From assembly GCF_011617705.1 (NCBI RefSeq), contig NZ_CP050154.1, positions 3,348,001 to 3,412,000 of the forward strand: a stretch of 64,000 bases of DNA. The letters are read 5' to 3'. The notes under the pieces were generated by a model. The model made no database searches and had not been told where the DNA came from. It was given only the letters and a program-made list of their open reading frames with translations. The position numbers were made by a program, and so were the translations under genes. How positions within the stretch are numbered: position 1 is the stretch's first letter; the number at the start of each line of letters is the position of its first letter. Shown here piece after piece: positions 42,095 through 55,477 of this stretch. The DNA comes from Brevibacterium limosum. GTDB taxonomy: Bacteria > Actinomycetota > Actinomycetes > Actinomycetales > Brevibacteriaceae.

Positions 42095-43828
42095 TCAGTT
42101 CACCTCTTCCGTGGTCAGCTGCGATTCGATGATCTCGCGGTAGGTCGAGTTCGACTCGGCGAGTTCCTCATGCGTGCCGCGGCCGACGATCTTCCCGGCT
42201 TCGAGGACGATGATCTGATCGGCGTCGCGGATCGTCGACACGCGTTGGGCCACGACGATGACCGTGGCCTCCCCCGTCGATTCGTCGAGGGCTGCCCGCA
42301 GCCGTGCGTCGGTGGCGACGTCGAGGGCGGAGAACGAATCGTCGAAGACATAGATCTGCGGCTTCACCGTCAGGGCTCTGGCGATGCACAGCCGCTGACG
42401 CTGCCCGCCGGAATAGTTCGTGCCTCCCTGGGCCACGCGTTCCTCGAGGCGGTCCTCCTTCTCGGCAACGAAATCGTCGGCCTGAGCGATGCGCAGGGCC
42501 TCCCACAGCTCCTCGTCGCTGGCGTCGTCATTGCCGAATCGCAGGTTCGAGGCGATTGTTCCGGAGAACAGGTACGGCTTCTGCGGTACCAGACCGATCA
42601 GCTGAGCCAGCTGGTGCCGGTTGAAGTCGGTGACGGGGGTGCCGTCGATGAGGATCTCGCCTTCCTGCGGGTCGATGAGTCTGGGGATGAGGTTGACGAT
42701 CGTCGACTTCCCGGCACCGGTCGATCCGATGATCGCGGTGGTCGTACCGGGCTGGGCGGTGAAGTTCAGTCCTTCGAGGACGGCCACCTCGGCGCCGGGG
42801 TATCCGAAGGTGACATTGCGGAATTCGAGCTCACCACGGCCGGGCATCTCCGTGACACCCGACGGAATCGCCATCGTGCTGCGGGTGTCGAGGATCTCGG
42901 CGATGCGTTCGGCGCAGACGACGGCCCGCGGAATCATCATCATCATGAACACGCCCATCATCACGGCCACGAGGATCTGCAGCAGGTACTGCAGGAACGC
43001 GGTCAGCGATCCCACTTCCATCTGTCCGGCGTCGACCCGGTGACCTCCGAACCACAGGACGGCGGCGGTGGCGAGGTGGAGGATCATCATGATGGCGGGG
43101 AACATGAGGACGAACAGGTTGCCGACCTTGACCGAGGTTTCGGTCAGGGCACGGTTGGCGTCGGCGTAGCGGTCGGTTTCGAAGGGTTCGCGGACGAAGG
43201 CGCGGATGACCCGGATGCCCGTGATCTGTTCGCGCAGGACGCCGTTGATGTCATCGACCTGATCCTGCATGCGGCGGAACAGCGGCATGAGGAGGTAGAC
43301 GAGGATGGCGACGACGACGAAGAGGACGGGCACGGACACCCACACCAACCAGGACAGCCCCGCGTCTTCACGCAGCGCCATGATGATGCCGCCGATGCAC
43401 ATGATCGGTGTCGAGACCATGAAGTTCAGGGTCATGAGCACCAGCATCTGAACCTGCTGGACGTCATTGGTGTTGCGGGTGATGAGGGTAGCGGATCCGA
43501 ACTTTCCGACTTCGAGCATCGACAGGTCGTCGACCTGCCGGTAGATGGCGCGGCGGAGGTCCCGGCCGACGCCCATTCCCGTCCGTGCGCCGAAGTAGAT
43601 TGCGGTGATCGCGGTGATGACCTGGACGAGGCAGACGAGCAGCATCGTCATGCCCGTCGACCAGATGAAGTCCGTGTCGCCCTTGGCAACACCTTCGTCG
43701 ATGATCCGAGCATTGAGGCTGGGCAGGTACAGCGCAGCAATGGTCGAGGCCAGCTGCAGGATGACGACCAGGATGATGAACGGCCAGTAGTTTCCGGCGT
43801 ATTTCAGGGACAGGCGGAGTAGTGCCAC
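42095..43828 (-). CDS. ABC exporter half-transporter with degenerate ATP site
   Basis: A 577-residue type-I ABC exporter, first gene of the pair. Six helices (ALLRLSLKYAGNYWPFIILV onwards) precede the nucleotide domain: Walker A IGSTGAGKSTIVNLIPRL, signature TNYSGGQRQRLCIARAL, Walker B IYVFDDSFSALDVATD, H-loop VVAQRVSTIRDAD. The residue after Walker B is Asp instead of the catalytic Glu, and the switch His is Gln (AQRVS), so this subunit's own site is non-catalytic, a standard feature of heterodimeric exporters. GTG start at 43828. The partner follows at 1 bp. Confidence 0.92.
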   Translation of the reverse strand: MALLRLSLKYAGNYWPFIILVVILQLASTIAALYLPSLNARIIDEGVAKGDTDFIWSTGMTMLLVCLVQVITAITAIYFGARTGMGVGRDLRRAIYRQVDDLSMLEVGKFGSATLITRNTNDVQQVQMLVLMTLNFMVSTPIMCIGGIIMALREDAGLSWLVWVSVPVLFVVVAILVYLLMPLFRRMQDQVDDINGVLREQITGIRVIRAFVREPFETDRYADANRALTETSVKVGNLFVLMFPAIMMILHLATAAVLWFGGHRVDAGQMEVGSLTAFLQYLLQILVAVMMGVFMMMMIPRAVVCAERIAEILDTRSTMAIPSGVTEMPGRGELEFRNVTFGYPGAEVAVLEGLNFTAQPGTTTAIIGSTGAGKSTIVNLIPRLIDPQEGEILIDGTPVTDFNRHQLAQLIGLVPQKPYLFSGTIASNLRFGNDDASDEELWEALRIAQADDFVAEKEDRLEERVAQGGTNYSGGQRQRLCIARALTVKPQIYVFDDSFSALDVATDARLRAALDESTGEATVIVVAQRVSTIRDADQIIVLEAGKIVGRGTHEELAESNSTYREIIESQLTTEEVN

Positions 43829-43874
43829 GTTGAACGTCCTGAGTGATGAGTGACTGATGATTGAGTCGTGAGAG

Positions 43875-43889
43875 TTGCAAAGCGCAACA
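43875..43889 (-). promoter_or_regulatory. candidate operator upstream of the ABC exporter
   Basis: GTTGCAAAGCGCAAC is an inverted repeat of 5-bp arms (GTTGC/GCAAC) 47 bp before the exporter start, in a TTGCA-type MarR/TetR operator style. It lies next to a TAAGCT -10-like box on the minus strand. No regulator gene is adjacent. Confidence 0.4.
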
Positions 43890-44043
43890 GACTAGCTTAC
43901 ATGGATTCTCCTCTCGGAGGTAGGCGTTCAGGCGACGGATCGGGCCGGTCCGTTGAGATCCCTACCTCACCATGAGGCACTGACACGACCATCGCACCGC
44001 GTGCCTCCTCGCTTCTCGAGCGCTCCCGCATACGCTTGACAGC

Positions 44044-45156
44044 ATGAGCTCAACTCTGCAGGACCTGGTCAATCGCGCCGTTTTCTACTCAACTGAGGTG
44101 CAGACGCATTTCGGTGCGCTCATCGCCGACGCCGAATGGGAAGTCGACTTCAGCGCCGACCCGCACCTGACGTTCACGTCTGCCGACGGTGTCGTCCTGC
44201 GCGCCAGGCCGCATCTGGTCGGTTCGGAGTCGGATCGGGAGAAGACGTGGCTGTGGGGGTGGGAGAACGTCAACGACTTCCCCGACGCCGTCGTCGGCCT
44301 CTCCCACGAGGTGCGCAAGTTCGGCGCCGCTGAGGAGGTCAGCGAGCTCACGACCGCCGAACTCAACCTCGATGAGGAGCTCGCACTGCGTCTGACTCTG
44401 GCCTCGAAGGAGGCCACCGACAAATGGGCCCACTACCCTGCCGCTGCCGGCGCCGGAACCACGGTGTGGCTACTCGTCGATGCCGCCGAGATCGCACTGC
44501 CCGCCCCGCAGGTCAAGGTCTCGGTGCGTGCGCTCATGCAGGGGCTGACACAGACGACGGTGACCGATCACCGCGCGGCCATCGCATCGTACGTTGCCAA
44601 GCGCGGCATTCCGACGGCAGAGCTCCCCGATGGGGGCCTGCGGATGCTGTTCGCCGATGGATCCGCGGACCTGTCCTTCGACGATCAGCGCCGAATCTCC
44701 AACTGCGATCTGAATGCGCCCCTTGAGGGCGAGGCCGCTGAGCAGTTCGCCGCCGCTGCGGATTCCGCTGGCACCCCCGCCGAGGCGGCCGCCGCCTCCC
44801 GTACGCCGGGCCCGACTCCCGCTCCCGCCGCGGAAGAGACTGCCGCACCTTCGACGACGGCGCCGGTGGCCCCCACGCCGACTCAGGCAGAAGAGGCCCC
44901 CCGTACAGAGTCGGTGCCGGTCGAGGAGCCCGCTGCGGAGTCGTCCGCGGCCGCCGGAGCTCAGGCCGACGAGGTTGCCGAACCCGCGTCAGAAGGCACA
45001 GACACGTCGCAGGAGCGGAAGCGGCCGGAAGCCGAGCAGCCGCGAGGAGACAAGCCTGTCGAACCTGCCGAAGCGGAGACACCAGTCGAAGAAGAGTCTG
45101 CCGAGGAGACCAAGCCGAAGAAGAAGGGACTGTTCTCGAAGCTGTTCGGGCGCTGA
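44044..45156 (+). CDS. hypothetical protein with N-terminal DUF6882-like domain and disordered tail
   Basis: A 370-residue protein. The first 225 residues form a globular domain: TLQDLVNRAVFYSTEVQTHF, VGSESDREKTWLWGWENVND, and SVRALMQGLTQTTVTDHRAA, similar in style to DUF6882-type proteins (the match is from memory and not certain). Residues 230-355 are low-complexity Ala/Pro/Glu/Thr. The end is basic and amphipathic (KKKGLFSKLFGR), likely a membrane-touching or partner-docking helix. It stands alone between the divergent ABC exporter and a terminator. Confidence 0.72.
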   Translation: MSSTLQDLVNRAVFYSTEVQTHFGALIADAEWEVDFSADPHLTFTSADGVVLRARPHLVGSESDREKTWLWGWENVNDFPDAVVGLSHEVRKFGAAEEVSELTTAELNLDEELALRLTLASKEATDKWAHYPAAAGAGTTVWLLVDAAEIALPAPQVKVSVRALMQGLTQTTVTDHRAAIASYVAKRGIPTAELPDGGLRMLFADGSADLSFDDQRRISNCDLNAPLEGEAAEQFAAAADSAGTPAEAAAASRTPGPTPAPAAEETAAPSTTAPVAPTPTQAEEAPRTESVPVEEPAAESSAAAGAQADEVAEPASEGTDTSQERKRPEAEQPRGDKPVEPAEAETPVEEESAEETKPKKKGLFSKLFGR

Positions 45157-45190
45157 TGCTCAGCTGAGTTGCTTGGTCGCTGACAGATGA

Positions 45191-45222
45191 CTTGGGGCCC
45201 CGCCGGTCGGCGGGGCCCCAAG
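45191..45222 (+). terminator. strong terminator after the disordered-tail gene
   Basis: CTTGGGGCCCCGCCG (45191-45205) and CGGCGGGGCCCCAAG (45208-45222) are perfect complements with a 2-nt loop. Convergent genes flank it, so it may work both ways. Confidence 0.9.
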
Positions 45223-45236
45223 CGATTCACCGGTCT

Positions 45237-45873
45237 TCAGCGATTGACAGGTGCCTCGGGAGCCCAGTGGAAGCCGCGGTCGAAGAGGAACCGTCGCTCC
45301 TCGTCGTTGTACAGTATCAACTCCGCGTCGTCAGTGTGCAGCGAGAACTCCTCTCCTCCGGTCTTCGAGTACCGGAGCTCGAGTTTGCCAGAGGAGTCGC
45401 GGATGGGCGTCTGAGCGCCTTTCCGCACCGGGTACAGCTCCACTGTGATCGTCTGGTCGTCGACGCTGTAGAGGCCGTCCTGGAAGTCTCCATCGGCTCA
45501 TCCTGTTGTCCTTGCCGTATCCGATCTGACCGAAGGCGATCTGAGTGATGTCCTCAGTCGTATGATCAGTGCCCTCGATCGGAGCCGGCTTGCCTGACGC
45601 AGTGACGGCGTAGACACCCGAGAGCTCCTCCGGACTCCTAGGACGCCCCCAATCGAAACTGGTACCAGCGGCCAGACCGCTGCCGACCAGGATGATGACG
45701 GCGAGTATCGGCGAGACCCAGCGAGTGATCCGGACGAAGATCCGATTGCGCCAGATGTGCCCGCTGACCGCGGGTCCGGTGCTGCGACCGAGAGCGAATC
45801 TCACCACTCGAGGGACATTGGGGATGAGCAGTACGAGGCCGACAAGCGCCATCGCTCCGGAGAGTTGCTTCAC
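45237..45873 (-). pseudogene. frameshifted membrane protein gene
   Basis: The upstream frame from GTG 45873 encodes two membrane helices (GAMALVGLVLLIPNVPRVV and WVSPILAVIILVGSGLAAGT) and an outside domain (SPEELSGVYAVTASGKPAPI). At about 45490-45505 the sensible reading moves to another frame (DGDFQDGLYSVDDQTITVEL then YNDEERRFLFDRGFHWAPEA) and ends at 45237. A single-base indel explains it. Restored, it would be about 211 residues. The function is unknown. It could also be a sequencing error. Confidence 0.65.
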
Positions 45874-45971
45874 GGCACGTCAAAGGTCAGATTGAGGAGG
45901 AATACGACGCTCATATCGACCGTCGCGGTGAGTGCCCCGATTGCTCCGAAGTCGGATTCCCCACCCTATTG

Positions 45972-46021
45972 CTACCTGACGGGGGTCCAGCAACCCAGTC
46001 CAGCAACCCCGCGCCAGGTAG
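45972..46021. repeat. REP-like palindrome at the edge of rrn copy 1
   Basis: CTACCTG (45972-45978) and CAGGTAG (46015-46021) bound a hairpin with an inner GGGGT/ACCCC stem. GTCCAGCAACCC is duplicated inside. A shorter copy lies at 55361-55397, and 11771-11824 is related. Confidence 0.7.
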
Positions 46022-46070
46022 CAGGACACCCCTCAGGTAGCACCAACACACCACCACCGGTGAATAGCAG

Positions 46071-46103
46071 AAAGGCCCCACCCAACACAGTTGGATGAGG
46101 CCT
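46071..46103 (-). terminator. rrn copy 1 terminator
   Basis: AGGCCCCACCCAAC (46073-46086) pairs with GTTGGATGAGGCCT (46090-46103), the two imperfect positions being G-U on the RNA, and on the minus strand it runs into TTTCT. Confidence 0.85.
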
Positions 46104-46119
46104 CCCCACTCAAAAAATA

Positions 46120-46240
46120 TTGCGGCGGTCACTTACTCTCCCACAACCACCAAGTTGCAGTACCATCAGCGCGAATGGGCTTAGCTACCGGGATCGGAAC
46201 GGTTAACCGGGCGTTTCCCCACCACTATCACCACCGCAAA
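46120..46240 (-). rRNA. rrf: 5S ribosomal RNA (copy 1)
   Basis: Reverse-strand sequence begins about GCGGTGGTGATAGTGG, includes GAAACGCCCGGTTAACC and GATGGTACTGCAACTTGG, and ends GTGACCGCCGCAATA; the two ends pair as in 5S helix I. Last gene of the operon. Ends are accurate to a few bases. Confidence 0.93.
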
Positions 46241-46420
46241 ACCAACAAACCACCACACCCAAACCCATGCTCGGGTGGTAGTGGTCCAAGAACCGCACAG
46301 CGAACGCGAACACCAAAAACTCATGCAACATGCACACCCTATGGGTGTGAACTCTTCACATCATCCTAGAAAAACAAACAAAACTGTTTTCGCACACACC
46401 AACCCCAAAAATTGGATGGT

Positions 46421-51480
<5,060 letters not shown>

Positions 51481-51700
51481 AAAATTATGTTACGAATCAA
51501 TCCCAGCAAGACAGCCAACCCCTCACGGGGTGAGAAGGTTGACCAAAAAATATCCCGACCAAACACACCATCCACCCATGTGATGCGGGAGGTTCGGCGA
51601 AGAACCACCCACCAGGGTGAACCAGATGTTCGATCAGGTGATTGTCTCACCAGAAAAATATTGAATGTTCTGGCATCACAACTTGTTCAAACAAACACGC

Positions 51701-51717
51701 TATTGGATTCTCAAACC
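51701..51717 (-). promoter_or_regulatory. boxA-like antitermination element in rrn leader (copy 1)
   Basis: Minus strand reads GGTTTGAGAATCCAATA, similar to the actinobacterial rrn leader boxA. The leader 51481-51964 holds no gene. Confidence 0.6.
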
Positions 51718-51896
51718 ACAAACACACACCCATCACCACACCACACAAAAGAAAGCGTGTTCACTGGGGGTATCAGTTTCATTTCTGGTTGCCCACCCGG
51801 TGTTCTGAACTCTCGGATCAAACCGTGTTTGTCCTGGTCAGACCCGGTAGAAACTCTGTCTTAGCGACGTTGTTTCCGGCGGGGCAACGAGATATA

Positions 51897-51926
51897 ACTC
51901 TAGACCACCCCATCCGCACCGTGCAA
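51897..51926 (-). promoter_or_regulatory. rrn promoter (copy 1)
   Basis: On the minus strand: -35 TTGCAC (51921-51926), an 18-bp spacer, and -10 TAGAGT (51897-51902). About 420 bp upstream of 16S. Identical in copy 2. Confidence 0.7.
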
Positions 51927-52025
51927 ATCCAAAACCGACTTTCTCCACGTGACACCCACCACACAGCCTGCAGTGCTCAACGATACATCAGTCCTTGCAC
52001 CAACCGAGCCCGAATGCCGCGCGAT

Positions 52026-53267
52026 TCAGCTGCCCGGGCGGATAGCTTTGCGCAGGCGTGCGAGCTGTGCGTCGATGACGGCACCCATCTCGATGATCTC
52101 TGCCCGTCGGATCCCCCGTTCTACAGCCCGCGACCTCCACCCTTCGACTGCACTCACGACCTCGTTGAGCACAGACACAGCGGTCGGCTTCGTCAGATGG
52201 CAGAGAGAGGCGAACTCGAGCAGCGCTTCGGCTTCGGTCTCCGCTGACACGACGCCATTGACCGCGGTCTGCCGTTCGACCGCGGGTTCCGGTTCCGGGT
52301 TGATGTCGAAAGCCGGGCTCAGCTGCCATCCCGCGTCCGCCCGTACGAAGCCGTGGTTACGCAAATGATCATCCGTATTGTGAAATGCAACTGAGAATGC
52401 CGCTCGGCGAAACAGTTCCGCACAGTCGCTGCGCCAGCGCCGGCTGTGGTCTTCGATAGCTTCGACGATATCGAGATAGTCACCGGCTTCTCCGTCTCGA
52501 CGCCCGGTCGCTGTCATCGCACTCATATATCCGATCCGACGGTCAGCCGTGCGATCGAACCTCTGCAGAAGAAGCACGGATCTCTCGTCGATGCTCAGCA
52601 ATCGAGATTCAGAAGTCTCGATTCCGGCCCCACGGGCAAGTTCGAGCGCCAGGCTCTCCCACGCGATGACGTCTCGATCGTCGCCAGGTCGGGAGAACTT
52701 CGCAATTAGCAGTCGTCCCTCATCGTCCACCACAGACGCTTTGGGCCGCGCCCCTCCCAGAGACCCTGTCCCCGCGTCGAGAAGGCGCTTCACAGCCGTG
52801 CCCGACCCTTCTGCGGCACCATCGGCAGCCCGCTGCAGTTCGGGCAAGGACAGCAGCTTCGGTACACGGCTCGTCGGGCTGAGGAAGTCTTCGTCAGACC
52901 CACGACGAAATCGCAGAGCTCCCTGTCGAGTGCGATCGCTGACTCCGAGCAGAAAGTCGATGTCTGTCAGACGGCGGTCACGGACGACGCCGTCGGCGAC
53001 CTGCCGCCGATGCTCCTTCGCAACGAGATTACGACCCCAGCGGTCAGGAGAACAGTCGGCAAATGCTCCCGGCAGACCGGGTACGCTGAACGGGACTGTC
53101 GACAGTGGGAGCTCTGGGTCGATGGAGTAAGCCCATCGAGCTCCCACGTACTCATCGGAGTATTTGAACGTCGTCGAGATCTGCCCCCGTGCGATGTGGA
53201 AATAAGCAGTACCGACGAAAACCGCCGCTCCGCCATGGTCCAATTCAACCCGGATCTGCTCACTCAT
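52026..53267 (-). CDS. hipA: HipA-like serine/threonine kinase toxin
   Basis: A 413-residue HipA-family kinase. The N-terminal beta domain has FVGTAYFHIARGQISTTFKY. The phosphorylation/ATP loop is GTGSLGGARPKASVVDDEG; the catalytic segment is AFHNTDDHLRNHGFV with the Asp and Asn needed for phosphotransfer; and LSPAFDINPEPEP is the DFG-like Mg2+ site. HipA toxins phosphorylate a translation factor such as glutamyl-tRNA synthetase and cause growth arrest or persistence. hipB lies immediately upstream and overlaps by 4 nt. The gene is intact. Confidence 0.92.
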   Translation of the reverse strand: MSEQIRVELDHGGAAVFVGTAYFHIARGQISTTFKYSDEYVGARWAYSIDPELPLSTVPFSVPGLPGAFADCSPDRWGRNLVAKEHRRQVADGVVRDRRLTDIDFLLGVSDRTRQGALRFRRGSDEDFLSPTSRVPKLLSLPELQRAADGAAEGSGTAVKRLLDAGTGSLGGARPKASVVDDEGRLLIAKFSRPGDDRDVIAWESLALELARGAGIETSESRLLSIDERSVLLLQRFDRTADRRIGYMSAMTATGRRDGEAGDYLDIVEAIEDHSRRWRSDCAELFRRAAFSVAFHNTDDHLRNHGFVRADAGWQLSPAFDINPEPEPAVERQTAVNGVVSAETEAEALLEFASLCHLTKPTAVSVLNEVVSAVEGWRSRAVERGIRRAEIIEMGAVIDAQLARLRKAIRPGS

Positions 53268-53557
53268 CGACGAACCCTGTCTGGAAGCGTTTCAGCAGAA
53301 CGCAGTCTGCCGACATCGGTGCTCAAAGGATCGAACGAGGCGGACACGTGGTCGAGCTGCCCCAGCGCCTGCATAACCGACATCACTGCGCCGATTGATA
53401 CCCCTGCGTCACCACGTTCGACTTTCTGGAGCGTCGATCGTGAGATGCCGGCACGCTCCGCGACTTCGACAGCCTTGAGCGACTGAATTAGTCGCCACCG
53501 ACGAATCGAGGATCCGATCTCGGTGAGGCGGCGATCCACTTGTCGAGTGACGCTCAT
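53264..53557 (-). CDS. hipB: HipB-like XRE-family antitoxin
   Basis: A 97-residue DNA-binding protein with an HTH_3 domain: IGSSIRRWRLIQSLKAVEVA and ERAGISRSTLQKVERGDAGV. It binds its own operator and inhibits HipA. The ATG at 53557 has AAGGAG 6 nt upstream, and its stop overlaps hipA (ATGA). The AT-rich region 53570-53625 upstream should hold the shared promoter and operator; I see no clear palindrome there. Confidence 0.9.
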   Translation of the reverse strand: MSVTRQVDRRLTEIGSSIRRWRLIQSLKAVEVAERAGISRSTLQKVERGDAGVSIGAVMSVMQALGQLDHVSASFDPLSTDVGRLRSAETLPDRVRR

Positions 53558-53924
53558 TTGGGCTCCTTATGAGTGCAATAGGCACCATACAGTACATTAA
53601 CGACTAGAATACGCGTCATTAGATCAACCGGCAATGCCGATTTCGGGCGGAGCGATGGCCAGCTGCCATCCGGATGGACGACACAAGATCTCTGCACGTC
53701 TGTGAGCACACCATTCTCAGTTGCCGGCGACGAGCCGGAGATTACACGAATGGCCTCGTCCGACCTGACTTTCACAACTAGTTGCTGATTTCGCGATTCT
53801 GTTCGTGTTTATGCTGGTCACGAGGTCGGCAATTGCGCTGGTGGGGCACTAATAAGCTGTCTACGATGGGGTTATGTCGCCTTTTCGCCTCCAAGTAAGT
53901 GCCCATGCTGGGCGTACGATAGCG
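53558..53924. other. hipBA upstream region
   Basis: Contains the AT-rich hipBA promoter region (53570-53625), a 33-bp direct-repeat copy at 53732-53764, and no convincing gene. A 73-codon frame on the minus strand ends overlapping the hipB ATG but has no recognisable content. Confidence 0.5.
53732..53764. repeat. 33-bp direct repeat, copy 1
   Basis: Identical to 55299-55331, starting GAGCCGGAG and ending TCGTCCGAC. The two copies bracket a 1.5-kb segment with the orphan membrane-protein gene. This copy lacks the matching hairpin arm that follows the second copy. Confidence 0.85.
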
Positions 53925-53955
53925 GCGGCCCGTCACCGAGATAGTGACGGGCCGC
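53925..53955 (-). terminator. terminator of the orphan membrane-protein gene
   Basis: GCGGCCCGTCAC (53925-53936) pairs with GTGACGGGCCGC (53944-53955), loop 7 nt, 20 bp beyond the stop at 53975. Confidence 0.88.
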
Positions 53956-53974
53956 TGCCGTGTCTGGCGATGTG

Positions 53975-54985
53975 TCAGGTACGGTCTAGCCGGCGAGAGT
54001 GCATCTTCGTCGGCCTGCCGATGTAGTTCCCTGAGATGGTGATGCACTGCATCCCCGGCTGGGCCTTGCAGTAGGGGCACTCAGCGTCGATCGCCGACGC
54101 ATTCGCTGGCGACATTCTGCTCTTGCTCTGCTCGGTAACGAAGTGAGCCATTCCCAGCACGACGCTCGACATGGCGATGCCGTCTGTACCGAGGAAATGC
54201 ACCAGATAGGTGGGCAGGCTGTACATCACGAATGCGTAGACAACCGAGCGAGACGCGATATTCAGCTGGGTGATGACTCGCGCAGAGAGCTCGGGGTAAC
54301 GGTCCTGCCACCACGTGCTGAAGTCGGCCAGCCGGCTGAGGACAGCGTCGAGGATGGGATCATCGACCTCGGCGCTTTCCTCTGGGTCCGCTACCGTCTG
54401 AGCATCGCCGTGCTCTGGCTCCGCGGGCTCAGTGACGGCATGGACCTTGGCGAACAGCGACTCGATGGTGTCGTCGCTCAGCGAGGTCGCCATAGCGGCT
54501 CCGGTCTGCGCGATCGTCTGCGATATCGCGCTCAGGTTGGACCTCTGAGCCGCAGTGGTGATGCTCTGCCAGTCGACGCCACGGTAGGCTCCCTTCCACC
54601 ACTCCTGCTGCTCGAGCCGCATGGACGTGAGCTGCGTGAAGGCAGAGGTGTTCATTATCGACCGAGTCCGGTCCAGCCATGCCAGAGTGTCGACCTTCGG
54701 ATACATATCGGTGATCCACGACAGCGTGTCGACCTTCGGCATCAGGTGGTCGAACAAGCTGAAAGCGTTCACCTGCTGGAGAATCTTGGCGACGGTATCC
54801 ACGGCGGAGGGCTGAGTCATCATGCCCAAGGCCGCCGGTGTCGGAATGGTGCTCTTGAACCACGCAGCGTTGTTCAACGCAGAGAAGTGGTTCACGGCTG
54901 AGTTACGAGTGATGTTTCTGATAATGCGTCCGATGGCATCGTTCGGGGAATCATCGTCGTCATCGGCAATGGGAGTCGTGGTCAT
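53975..54985 (-). CDS. orphan membrane protein with C-terminal zinc-finger-like motif
   Basis: A 336-residue protein of no recognised family. The N-terminal 190 residues are hydrophilic and helical with repeated motifs (MPKVDTLSWITDMYPKVDTL). An acidic linker follows (PAEPEHGDAQTVADPEESAE). About residues 240-290 form one or two membrane helices (SVVYAFVMYSLPTYLVHFL, IAMSSVVLGMAHFV). The C-terminus has CPYCKAQPGMQC, then HSRR, a Cys3-His zinc-binding motif seen in actinobacterial phage-related proteins. It could be an accessory or phage-defence protein; that is inference. The ATG at 54985 is the first good start. Confidence 0.7.
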   Translation of the reverse strand: MTTTPIADDDDDSPNDAIGRIIRNITRNSAVNHFSALNNAAWFKSTIPTPAALGMMTQPSAVDTVAKILQQVNAFSLFDHLMPKVDTLSWITDMYPKVDTLAWLDRTRSIMNTSAFTQLTSMRLEQQEWWKGAYRGVDWQSITTAAQRSNLSAISQTIAQTGAAMATSLSDDTIESLFAKVHAVTEPAEPEHGDAQTVADPEESAEVDDPILDAVLSRLADFSTWWQDRYPELSARVITQLNIASRSVVYAFVMYSLPTYLVHFLGTDGIAMSSVVLGMAHFVTEQSKSRMSPANASAIDAECPYCKAQPGMQCITISGNYIGRPTKMHSRRLDRT

Positions 54986-55298
54986 GAGACCACTATGCCG
55001 TAGCTGACTGGTATATCAAGCATTCTGAGTGCACGGCTCTACTTCTGCTCCCGCTGTTGCTCGTAGTATCTCGCTAGTTCCCTGCCGGGCTCGTCGGAGG
55101 GACGACCAGACACCCCCGAGTGGGAGTACCGACCGGGCAGATCGGTGCCGCTGCTCGGTAGCATCACGGTCACGGTGTGCTTCCCGACCGTGATGTCCGC
55201 GATTCACTTTCGCTCCCGAGGTCACAGGGGAGGCCAAAGAAATCGCGGCTGAGCTATTACCCGACCGGCTTCCGGGGCACTAAAGCTGTGAAACTCAG
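54986..55298. other. intergenic stretch upstream of the orphan gene
   Basis: No gene is supported; a 73-codon frame on the minus strand (55016-55237) has no recognisable features. It must contain the promoter of the orphan gene. Confidence 0.5.
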
Positions 55299-55331
55299 GA
55301 GCCGGAGATTACACGAATGGCCTCGTCCGAC
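55299..55331. repeat. 33-bp direct repeat, copy 2
   Basis: Exact match to 53732-53764. Its right part also forms the left arm of the hairpin at 55319-55355. Confidence 0.85.
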
Positions 55332-55355
55332 TCCCAGTGGGAGTCGTACGAGGCC
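55319..55355. terminator. hairpin overlapping the 33-bp repeat
   Basis: GGCCTCGT (55319-55326) with ACGAGGCC (55348-55355) and CGACTCCC (55328-55335) with GGGAGTCG (55339-55346) make one stem with a small bulge on each side and a 3-nt loop. No adjacent gene ends here, so it is probably a relic. Confidence 0.65.
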
Positions 55356-55360
55356 ATCTA

Positions 55361-55397
55361 CTACCTGACGGGGGTCCAGCAACCCCGCGCCAGGTAG
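55361..55397. repeat. REP-like palindrome at the edge of rrn copy 2
   Basis: CTACCTG (55361-55367) and CAGGTAG (55391-55397) with inner GGGGT/ACCCC. It is the shorter version of 45972-46021 and is the target of the IS481-like insertion. Confidence 0.7.
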
Positions 55398-55411
55398 CAG
55401 GACTGTGTTGT

Positions 55412-55477
55412 CTCAATAGGTTGCTGACAACCTGACTCAATACGTTGCTGACAGTATGTCTCAATACGTTGTTGACA
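55412..55477 (+). repeat. three 24-bp-spaced repeats, left end of the IS481-like element
   Basis: CTCAATAGGTTGCTGACA starts at 55412, CTCAATACGTTGCTGACA at 55436 and CTCAATACGTTGTTGACA at 55460. Probable transposase binding sites; the third overlaps the transposase start. Confidence 0.85.

Noticed and set aside
53554..53775. 73-codon frame ending exactly on the hipB ATG (ATGA overlap)
   Set aside because: The overlap is suggestive of a third operon gene, but the sequence has no recognisable content, runs through the AT-rich hipBA promoter region and one 33-bp repeat, and hipB has its own ribosome site.
55016..55237. Small minus-strand frame upstream of the orphan gene
   Set aside because: No ribosome site, no family motif and biased Arg-rich composition typical of a shadow frame.
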